Shown here one piece after another: positions 43,082-55,000 of a DNA stretch of 64,000 nt (position 1 is the stretch's first letter; every line of letters begins with the position of its first letter). The DNA lies in NCBI RefSeq assembly GCF_000224145.3, contig NC_020174.2, positions 5,607,123-5,671,122 of the forward strand, given 5' to 3'. The DNA is from Ciona intestinalis (taxonomy: Eukaryota > Chordata > Ascidiacea > Phlebobranchia > Cionidae). Both the position numbers and the translations under genes were made by a program. The notes beneath the pieces are model-generated. The model was given only the letters and a program-made list of their open reading frames with translations, searched no databases and was not told the DNA's origin.

Positions 43082-46000
43082 ATGAAGTCGAAGTCATTAC
43101 CACCGAGTGATCGATCGAGTATTATAATTACGTTGCTGTTCTGTCTTCTGCTGTCAGAGGTACAACCGACTACAGCACAAATAGATACAGGTAAGATGGA
43201 AATACTTTTGTTGATTTTATTAAAGTTTTGGTTGATTTTATTTAAAGTTATAATATGTTATGTTCATAAAAACACGGGTTTTCTTGGCGGCTTCAATACA
43301 AACATGAATATACATATATGCATGATGCAATTTTCATCTCGAACGTTACGGTTTAAATACCAAAACCATTTTCAGTGAGTCTTACCCTGCATATCAGCGG
43401 CCATGATTGTAGTGATATTATATGTTAGTTTTCATTGTGGAAGCTCGTTTTTATTGCATTGAAATTCACTTAACCTTTAAAACAACGTACCAACATACAT
43501 TCTCACGCCTTCTACAGCGTTTGCTAATTTGATTAAACCCGTGTCATCAAGCACTAATACGCGAAGAATTTTGACTGGGCAGATAAATGAAATATTTAGT
43601 TGGTTTTAATACAGTAACTGCAGTTGTCGCGTGTATCAATGTAACAGAATGGACAATTCGACATCCTGCCATTTCGCACAGGTGTGTAACGTTTCCATCA
43701 ATTCGCAGGGGAAAGCAAACTGAGTTGCTAGTCACGCGTGACCATGTACTTCAGTAAGGTTTAAACGAGTTGAGATTCGCTTAAGGCAGTTGTTGTTCAT
43801 CGCTGCTGAAGCGACGAGCTTCCACGTTAATTTAACTTCCGCAAGTTTTTGAGTAATTTTATTTGTAGTACACAAATACGCGATTGTTAAAGGCGAGTTT
43901 AAACCGTTTCGAAGTGAGATTTTCCAATTACAAGCGTTCTTGTGTATAAGGAACTGTATGCAGTATATAAATACCCGATCTGCTTATATGCAAAGTTTCA
44001 GTTCGAAGTTTTATCTCACAGCTACAAACATAATTACGCAGAAGTAACCCCATTCGCAATACACAAAGCGAAAGCGGTTCTGTTTTACATTAAACTACAT
44101 TATAGCTGGCAGACGACAGGCCTTTCAATTCGTAGACAAAATAAAGAACCACCATACTCGTTATACGGAGTTCTATCATCTGAAACACGAACCTGTTTTA
44201 CCAAGTATTCCTCTACACTTACGTTTGATATTCAAGCCCGTATGAAACTGGATTTGCGTCATTTTCCCTTTGATATAATGAGACTGGAGTGAGGATTTCC
44301 CAGCGCGGAAAAGTCGATTAATCCCGTGTGCTTCATCGCGTATTAGTTTTCAATAAGTGTTGTGATTGGATACGTCCCAACCTGTTACTTTCGCGTTTGG
44401 AAATCGGTAATGAGGTATAACACAAACGAATCCATATTATGTTACCGTTTCATGCAGCTAAAGGTACGAGACTGACATATGGCCGATATAGTGTATTGGT
44501 AATCTCGCGCGTTTTTTAACTGCTGTTTTGAGCGGTGTTTTCAATTTATACGATGTGTTGCTATTAGTTTAACCCTGGCCATTAACCAACGCTTTCACAA
44601 GTTCCTTTCAATGTAAATCCGCTGTCGAAATCGGTTTACTGCCCTCACTGTACTTGTAATCGGCATTAACAGTGAGTTTCCCTGACGAACTTCGCTACAT
44701 AATCCTTGAAAAGTAACGACCGTCGGATTTTATGGTGTTTGACCTCATTAAGGTAAAGGGGGGCGCCTAACTTTGTAGACTCGCTGCTGCAGTAAAGTAC
44801 ATTCATAGGGCTAAGACGCCCATTTAAAACATTTTGTATGCAGTCAATGTTTCTCTATCGTTCTCCACAGTAGCACACATCATAGAACTCGTACACAGTA
44901 ACCAACTTATCGAGTTAATCACACGTGTGATGTAGTGGAAATTCAATGTATTTGACTTTTACGTTCAATGTATTGGAAATTTTAAACATAAGTTTGTATT
45001 GAGTTTTACCACATCTAATCGTTAGCGTTTTTACAGTGTGCCGCCATGCGCTTGGAATGCAAAGCAAGAGAATCCGAGATAGCTTTCTTACTTCCTCCAC
45101 CTTCCATGCCCCTGGAACTAAAGGACAATACGCCAGGTGGGTATTGTTGTTGTGGTGTTTACTGTTTACATAAATGCGGGCAAATGTTTACACGTCTCTC
45201 GCGATTGTTCTTTTGTCTTAAGGTGTCCGACGACACGCGATTTTCACGGTAGAAATGCAACGTATACTTGCAGGGCGTGGCTGTGTAAATCAAGTTGCGC
45301 GTGGTCGGATTACCGATTTTACTGCTTAATGGGATATTGCGTAACAGTGTATACAACAGACGCATGTATTGATAACGGTTATATAGGGTGGGGGAAGATT
45401 GAACACCTTTTCATTTTTGTTGCTCGTCCCATTTGGTAGTAAACAAAGAACATTCAAATAATTACAAAACCGTACCCCTTACGATTTCCATAGACCGTTG
45501 TTAATAGTTTAAAACACTACTAAGATATTTGGATATTATGTTCTAAAGATGTCCCGTCTCACCCCACCCTACTATAATTCTGTCAATATTATTTATTTAC
45601 TACCAAATGTAACGAGAAATGAGATTGAAAACATGTCTTATCTTACCCCACCCTATACTGTATATCTAACACAACAAGCATCGATTTAAAACATCGACCA
45701 TTTAAAATCGAGCAGCGGCTGAGTTGTAGTTCTGTAATTACTAATTGAAAAAAGTCAAGCCATGACCGATATTTCATCGACGATTACCCACAGACTAGAA
45801 AGAGACGAAGGCGACGGCGCGTGGTGTCCATCGGGATACATACAACCCGATACAATTGATCAATATCTGCAGATAGATCTACCGGAGCCCAACTTTATAA
45901 CGAACGTTGCAACGCAGGGAAGGTGAGGATCGATGGTTATTAAAATATGATACAGCGGGGGATTGTTTTAATGATTTCCAATTTTGTATTACAGGTACGC

Positions 46001-49000
46001 AAGGGGCTTAGGGCGTGAGTATACGTCCAGCTACATGCTAAACTACTCACGAGACGGCGAAACTTGGTTTCAGTGGTCAAACTACCAAGGCGTAAAGGTA
46101 AGACACTAAATTATGTGGAAGGACATTTGGAGATTTAAGTCTCTTTTTTGCAGGTTACTTTTTCTTAACTGAATGTAAATATGTTTTAATTGAATGTAAA
46201 TGTGCTATGATTTTCTGGTTAAAAATATTTAAAAACAAATTGTGATGAAAAAGACAAATAAAGGGCATGTTATATCAAGACTAAGGATTGCACCAAACAA
46301 AAACTTTGTTTTCATATTTGTGCTGTTTCTAATAGTCCCATCTGACTTCCTTTACCAAGACATTATGAGTTTCAGAGCTCCCTTTTGTCCGTCGCAGTCG
46401 GATATTTAATTGTTTATTTTCGTAGAAACTTCAAGGAAATGCCGACACAAACACCGTAAAACGTCAAATGCTAAACCCCGGCGTCGCTGCTGCTAGCCAT
46501 GTCCGGATTATTCCAGTTTCAACCAGAACGATGTCTGTATGCTTACGTCTCGAGCTTTATGGCTGTCATTGGGCATGTAAGTTGTCAATCTAATTATAAT
46601 TTATATCAGCGCTGTAGCAGAGTAAAAATACTTCAACCAAGTTGTCCCTATTGAGTTGCCAAATTATTACCTGTATGTAAAAAAATCCGTTAAAAAGACA
46701 CAAAAAATATTAAAAACTTAAAAAAATAATCACCCACAAAGTTGCATACGTGGTATAACTATAAGCCGGCACGAGGTGTATGAAACAGAACACCCGTGTT
46801 ATAACGACTGTAGTTGCTCCTCCACACGAGGATTGAACAAAACAAATTACATTATACGTACAAGATTAAATTTATGTTTTTTTACTTTGTAGCTGGATTG
46901 GTATCGTATGACATACCTGCCCCAATGGATAGCATTGCTGGACAAACAAACACCAGAAACACAAAGTATTCTGACGACACGTACGACGGTACCATATCAA
47001 CTAACTGGTTTCGAAACGGGCTCGGACAGTTGACTGATGGTGTGATTGGGGGCAACGATTTATCTCAGGTTAGAACTGGTTGATATAGTAGGTTGGGGTA
47101 AGATAGTTTTATCTTCACGACTATAATATTGTTATGAGTTTATCGTCCCATTCAGAAAATTAATTCACGGAGTTCATTACAGTTAACCTAAGAATACTTT
47201 CATATGTATATAACCGTATCCTCATGACTATAAAAGCGCGTTGTAAATTGTTAAAAACGCGATTGGAAAATATGTGGTAATATGAACTGTAACGGCACCC
47301 ATCCTACAACACCATACGTATACAACATCGACCATGCAATGTTATAGCAATTAAAGAACGAATGATTCATTTCTTTCGACAGACTAAGTCCCGTGTGTCT
47401 TCCCGCGCCATCGGTTTTGATTACGTCGGTTGGTCCAGATCGAAATCAAATGACGTCACCATGACGTTTCGCTTTGCTGACGTCAGGAACTTTACCAGAA
47501 TGCGAGTTCATTGTAGTAACGATATGACGAGTCGAGCAAGGTGAGTAATGGATTTGGGAGGGTATTACATGTTTTTTTTTCTCGTCCAATTTGGTATATA
47601 GTAAACAAAGAATGTTTACAAAAAGACAACTATATCCCCACGACTTTAAAAAATACGATTAGAAAATACGTGATATAATCTGCTTAGGGTATTCATATTA
47701 CCCCACAGTACTATATATTACATATTGAAATACCAACCACAAAAAACTGCTGAGTTCAGTCTTCTACCTTATCTTATACGTGGTTCCAATTCCCAGCGCG
47801 CTCGGTTTTCATCGTCTTATAGTGGTATGTGATAATGACGTAATGTTAAAACGGTTCACAATCATTTGTTCGCTTCTACTTATTGGATGGTTTTGGGATT
47901 ACATCATATAAAACCAAATGAAGTACTGTGGGGTACGATGGCTCCCAGCACACAATATCCCATATTTCTCAATCGTGTCTTTTTAACAGTCAACAACGCT
48001 CTTTTAAGGTCGTGGGTATACGATTATATAACTATGTAAGTATTGTTGTATATTATTAAATGGGGACGATATAGAGAATGAAAACATGGACCATCTTACC
48101 CCAACCTACTATAATATATAATAAACTTAGTTATCAGTAAATTTATAACGAATACACATTCAGTATTAACACGAACATACGCCTATAGAATTACCCAACG
48201 CAACTTAAACTTTACAGGCTATTCACGTCCGTAAAAGTGTCGTTCAGTCTTAACGGAAAAACATTTCCAAGCACTGCTAATGCTCGCAGCCTCGCTTACG
48301 AGGTGCCGAAAGATGCTTTCGATCGTACAGCACGGTTCGTGGATGTACCTTTGCGAAACTCAATAGCAAGATATGTTCGCGCCTCCTTTCGTATTGGGGA
48401 CGAATATCTTCTGGTTAGCGAAGTCGAATTCGATAACAGTAAGTTGCAGTTTTCCTCCATGCACGTTCCATGTTATATATGTTGTGATTAATACCACATC
48501 TTAACGTTGTCCACCCCAAGCGCCGATGTAATTCCCATCACCACAGCAGTAGTTTGTTTAGGTTACACACGCAGTATTTGCTCAACGTTAAACGTAATTC
48601 CAACTCTCATTTATCTAAAACTCCAAAAGTTTCCCACGAATGTCGTTGACTAACTTGTCATACATTTGTTTTACATTAATATATAGTAGGTTGGGGGAAG
48701 ATGGGACACCTGTTCGTTCCATTTTCTCGTCCTGTTTGGTAGCAAACAAAGAACGTTCAAAGAAACATAAAACCGTCATCTCACAACTCCCATAAACTGT
48801 TGTTAATTGTTTAAAACACGATCAAAATATTTGGATATTGCGTGCTAACGGTGTCCCATATTCCCACGTCCTAATATACGAGTTGTAATCCGTGTTGTTG
48901 TGCACGCACGTGGTTTGCACAGGTCACGTGACAACCGACCCACACATCTCCGAGATGTTTCCCGCCCCCCCGCCCCCGTTCCCGGATTGGCCAGCAGTTC

Positions 49001-52000
49001 CAAGTTATGGTACGCTGTCGGTCGACGCTTTAAACGCTTCTGTAATAAATCCAACCGAGCTTAGATTGAAATTTGTTTTCCTAATCCCGCTTTGCAATTT
49101 CTGCTTTTGACCGGTTTAAACCGGAATAATTAACCGGCTGACTCGCTGTTATTAATGAAAATGCACCTAACTGTTTAGGCTCACGTAGTAGGGTGATTTT
49201 TTTGACACGCATGTTTCTAACTGTTAATTTTCTTTGGTGCATGAATGCGTGTTACTGCAATTTAACAAGCACAAACTGATTTTGATTCAAACCTAACACA
49301 TAGTTACCTAATAGTTACCAGATTCTGTATAAATGAGGAACTGATGATGCGATTTTAGGCAAAATATATCTCATAAAGATAAAATACGTTTCGTTCAACC
49401 TAATTTTCCCAGCAACTTATGTCGTAGCTTGACCAAACATTTTTTATCGACTTATAATTTCAAACATATTGTGACTTTAATCCTCACATTTCCAGACGTA
49501 TTACCACCGAGCGATGCTTTTCGTTATCCCGACGAAGATGTTTCTAACGAGCCAACTGTAACACCCACGGTGTCCAACAACCTACCTGTTATCATAGGAA
49601 GTCTGCTTGGTGTTATTGGGCTGTTGGTCTTCATAGTGCTTGGTCTCTGCTATAGACAGCATAGACTTCGTAAGAAAATGGTGAGATATCTGTTTATATT
49701 CTATGTGGGACCTGAGATTTCTATTCTGTTCTATGTGGCTGTGGTTCTATACAGTGTGAAACGTCATTGGACCTGAGATTTGGGCCAGATTTGGCTAGAC
49801 ACGTATAGACAACTAATAAATGGTTAGCACATGCAAGTAGCCCAGAGTTGACGGTTTCGAGGCTCGATACATTACAAAAAAAATGAAAAAAAACAAAAAT
49901 TATTACCCACAAAGTCACATAATATGTGCCAACTCGGGCACGAAGTGCGGGAATCAGAAGTTAATTCGTTTAACTTATATCTCACTTATTTTCCATATAG
50001 ACACCACTGAGGTATTCGTACAGTAGAACCAGCGACAACTGCGGACGCTCAGACCACATGGTGACATTAGAACCAATATCGAGGCAATCTTCATCCACTG
50101 GTGCAGGGGTTGGTGTGATGGATAGCAAACCACCAATGCCAATTTACCAAGAGGTTCGTGTTGTATTAGGGTTATAACTTAAACTTGACTGGCAAGTTTT
50201 ATTGTATTTTGTCCAAACCTTTCTGGCTAAAGTACATACACACATGTTTTGGTTAATTTCAATACAAACATGGCAGCTCATATGCAGGATATGAATTTCA
50301 TCTCATGTAGTATAGAATTTCAGGGTTTAACGATACGTTTGATCTTTCTACTTTAGGGAAATAGTCTACCGCTGTTGCTAACAGGCATAACGTAATATTC
50401 AAGTAATAAGCTCTTCTTGTAAACATATACAGTAGGGTGGGGGAAGACGGGACACCNNNNNNNNNNNNNNNNNNNNNNNNNNNNNNNNNNNNNNNNNNNN
50501 NNNNNNTTTGGCTAGACACGTATAGACAACTGATAATAAGTTAGCACATGCAAGTAGCCCAGAGTTGACGTTTTCGAGGTTCGATACATTACAAAAAAAT
50601 GAAAAAATACGAAAATTATTACCCACAAAATCACATAATATGTGCCAACTCGGGCACGAAGTGCGGGAATCAGAAGTTAATTCGTTTAACTTATATCTCA
50701 CTTATTTTCCATATAGACACCACTGAGGTATTCGTACAGTAGAACCAGCGACAACTGCGGACGCTCAGACCACATGGTGACATTAGAACCAATATCGAGG
50801 CAATCTTCATCCACTGGTGCAGGGGTTGGTGTGATGGATAGCAAACCACCAATGCCAATTTACCAAGAGGTTCGTGTTGTATTAGGGTTATAACTTAAAC
50901 TTGACTGGCAAGTTTTATTGTATTTTGTCCAAACCTTTCTGGCTAAAGTACATACACACATGTTTTGGTTAATTTCAATACAAACATGGCAGCTCATATG
51001 CAGGATATGAATTTCATCTCATGTAGTATAGAATTTCAGGGTTTAACGATACGTTTGATCTTTCTACTTTAGGGAAATAGTCTACCGCTGTTGCTAACAG
51101 GCATAACGTAATATTCAAGTAATAAGCTCTTCTTGTAAACATATACAGTAGGGTGGGGGAAGACGGGACACCTTTCGCATCTATTTTTTCGCCCCGTTTA
51201 TTAGTAAACAAAAAACATTCAAGAAATTATAAAACTTTATCCTTACAACTCCCATTGGCCGTTAGTAATTGTTTAAAATACGATCAGGATACTTAGATTT
51301 TATGTGCTAAAGGTGTCCCATCTTCCCCCACCCTACAATATCTTTTAATAGTTATTTACTTGCATAAAATAATAAGTTTTGCAAATATTACAGTTTTATT
51401 GTTTCCTCTACAGATCGACCCGACAACCAACCAACCGAACGACAACCTGTATTTTCCAAGTCAAGACGCTGTAATGTCTCCTCCCCCTCCTTACCAACAA
51501 GTTCCTGAAGTTACTCATCTTTATAATCAACCAGGTAATTGGACATTATATTAACGAATGTAACTTATTTATCCTTGCTTGACGGGTAGCGACCCCCGTT
51601 GTAACACGGGTGTTCTGTTTCATATACCGTGTGCCCCCTTACGAGTTACCACGTATGTAACTTATTTATCCTCGCTTGACGGTGCAACGACAGTCATAAC
51701 ACGGGTGTTCTGTTTTCATACAACTTACGAGTTACCACGTAGTTTTGTTCGCACAACATATTAAGTTGCACCCGCGGTAAAAAGATGGAGTCCAGTAGTG
51801 TCTAAGTACGTTTTGGAGTACTTTAGGTGTATTAATATACGCTAGAAAATATACACGGTGTAGTTTCTACACCTAAACATAAATACTAACTTCATTAATT
51901 CGCAAAGCTGTCTAGGCTATATTAAATCTGACCAAACTTCAAACCACTACTTTCTGTGTGTAGAGAAATTTAAACTTTTCTCTTTGTTTAAGAAGTTACA

Positions 52001-55000
52001 CGTCTTCTCAACCAACCTGACGTCACAATGAACACCCCGAATTCGTCACACTACGCGGAGTCCAGCATTTTTCTGCCATCTCTGGAAGCTCAGGTTTGTA
52101 TCTTATATATGGGTGTGCACCTGTGTTAAATTACAAAATTGTATCATTGGTAACATGGTATGTGTAATACACGTTTCATGCGATGAAGTTTTCTATTACG
52201 TCCATATGCAGTGGCGCAGCCAGGGGGGGTTAGGGAGTCGAGACCCCCTACTTTTAAACCCAATAAAAAGTTAAAAAAAAAAATGTTTTGAAAATGTTTT
52301 GATTAGTACCCCGCCCCCCTTTTTTTTCTGGCTGCGCTACTGTCCACATATATGACAACTGTGTAGGCCACTGTGTGTGATCTCATACAAACATACAATA
52401 GGCTGGGGTAAGATGGTACAGTAGGGCGGGGGAAGATGGGACACCCTTTTATTCCATTTTTTCGTCCCATTTGGTAGTAAACAAAAAACATTCAAAGAAT
52501 TATAAAACTATATTCTAATGAATCCCATGGACCGTTGTTAATGGTTTAAATCACGATCAGGATATTTGTATATTGTGTGCTAAAGGTGTCCCATTTTTTC
52601 CCACAGTACTATACATGTTTTTATTCTCTTTTATTGCTCATTTAGTAGTAAACAACAAATATTTATAGAATCATACAACCATGCACCCACGCAGGTAAAA
52701 TGGGGTTTCAAAATTTTTAAAACACGATTAGAAAATATGGATTATTATGTTTTAGGGATGTCCGCCGTACCACACAATACTATAGCATTAAAAACAACGT
52801 TTTGATTTTCACAGACGATCCAAGGCGTGTCTGGCAACAACATATACGCCGTCCCATGGTCGACTCCTCCCACCGGCAAACGTAATCGAAAAAACAAGCA
52901 TACTACAGCGTCGGCAGCTAGCACTTTACAAGCAGATTTCCAAGGTAAAAACTAGCTACAAATCTAGCATGCAGCGTGGGTAAACCTGTCAATGCTCCCT
53001 AACATATAGTTTTGTTTCACGAGTCGGTATTGGCTTTTACAAACGAAATTGCCCGACCGTGGCAGTTATATAACATAAAAGATGATAGCATCCCTACAAA
53101 ATAAATATTCACAAGTTCAAATACGTGATAGTTCGTAAATAGACACGAGGTGTGTAAAACAACTTGTGTTTTAACCACTGACGTAGCCACACTTATAGGA
53201 AATACAAGTTGTATTCATCATATATTTCAATTTGCAGACGAAATGATGAGCCTTATGTCTCTGCATGGTGATAAGCCGCCCGAGTTTCCTCGTGAGAAGC
53301 TGGAAGTAGTTGAGCAGTTAGGAGAGGGCCAGTTCGGTGAAGTACAGCTCTGTAAAGCCCACAACAGCCTTCGAAAGCTTGTATCTGCACCGTGAGTTGA
53401 ACTTTTTACAACACTCGTAAACCGGGGGTGACATGTGTAACCCAGTTAAATTATGTGGCGTGGAATTGGGCTAATAATTGCGCTATTTATGTACACCGAG
53501 CTATATTCTCACGAAACTGAATCAAGTCGACTATGATACTAGGGAAGATGGATACGGTTAGCGCGTAATATCCTGTATTTCCGAATCGTATTTTAACAAA
53601 TAACAAGGCTATATTTTAGAGTATAGTTTGGACACGGTTGCATTTTTTGTTTACAACCCAATAGAATGATAACCGAGAATGATAACACAGGCCATCTTAC
53701 CTATACCTACTATATATTAAATTTTAACCAACTTATATTCTTTTTAATTTAGGTTCCAGTTTTCCGGTGAATTGGACGAACCAGTTTTGGTGGCGGTGAA
53801 AGTCTTACGTGCAGATGCAACTTCAAATGCGAAGTAGGTTGTCATTTAATACTAACACAGAACATTGTATGCTGAATGTGTATGAAAAACTAGTTGTTCT
53901 AAATGAATGAATGAAACTTATTTATCCCTGCGTGCCGGGGCAACAGCAGTGGTTATAACACGGGTGTTCTATTTGACAAACTGTGCCCACTTACGCTTTG
54001 CGGGTACACTGGTCATTGTGTTTCACTTTACTATAATGCAACCTGGTTCTGCAGAGAAGACTTCTTGAAAGAAGTTCGAGTAATGAGCCAAATGCAAGAC
54101 CCGAACATTGTCCATCTTATTGCGGTGTGTACGAACGACGAACCATACGCCATGATAACTGAGTACATGGAGAATGGGGATTTGAACCAATACCTTCGTT
54201 CCTGCGCTGATAAAATGAACAGCGACCCAAGTTCCAAAGAAAATAGTTTGTTTTCAAGGTAATAACCCGGTACTTTAAAGGCCCTGGAGCCTAAATGGTG
54301 CACATAATGTATTTTTATATAAAGTAGTGTGGGGGGTCACGGGACACCTTTTTTTTATTTTCTGGTAGTAAACACAGAAAAGTCAAAGAAATATAAAACC
54401 GTATTTTCACGACTCTCATAGACCGTTGTTTACTCTTTAAACACGAGTATTTGGATATGATGTACTAAAGGTGTCCCATATTTTCCCGCCCTTCTCTGTA
54501 TATTTATTTAGTTGAGTTAAAATTAGTCGATTATATCAGTGTTGAGTATTTTTATTTTTTAGCAATGAAGTTCTAATCAACATGTGTGTGCAAATCGCAT
54601 CAGGAATGCGTTACTTATCCTCCCACAAGTTCGTGCATCGTGACCTGGCAACCAGGAACTGCTTGGTTGATTCGAATCATTCTATCCGTATCGCTGACTT
54701 TGGAATGTCGCGGAACATGTATCAGAGTGATTATTACCGAATACAAGGCCGAGCAGTCCTCCCTATTCGCTGGATGTCGTGGGAGTGCGTTCTCATGGTA
54801 AGTAATCACAACGATAAGCATATCACGAGCTGCGGCTCCTAAGCGATAATGGAACCGTGATTTGTATTATTAACTGCACGTAGCAAATTCCTGTTAAGCT
54901 GAAATCAATCTCTTGCGGTTTATTTCAGGGCAAGTTCAGCAGTGCGAGTGACGCCTGGGCGTTTGGTGTTACACTTTGGGAAATCTTTTCTTTCTGTAAA

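Larger units (their letters stand above)
49790..51172 (+). repeat. ~666-bp direct duplication across an N gap, including exon 11
   Basis: Segments 49,790-50,456 and 50,507-51,172 are almost the same. Mismatches cluster in the first ~135 bases; beyond that I see none, intron and exon alike. Only the 50-N gap lies between them. Each holds the exon [15 protein letters not shown] to PMPIYQE. Best read as one locus shown twice because two overlapping contigs were not merged. Confidence 0.85.

Noticed and set aside
50001-50869. True tandem exon duplication in the kinase juxtamembrane region
   Set aside because: Intron sequence is also identical over hundreds of bases and the two copies are split only by a fixed-size gap; assembly overlap is likelier.
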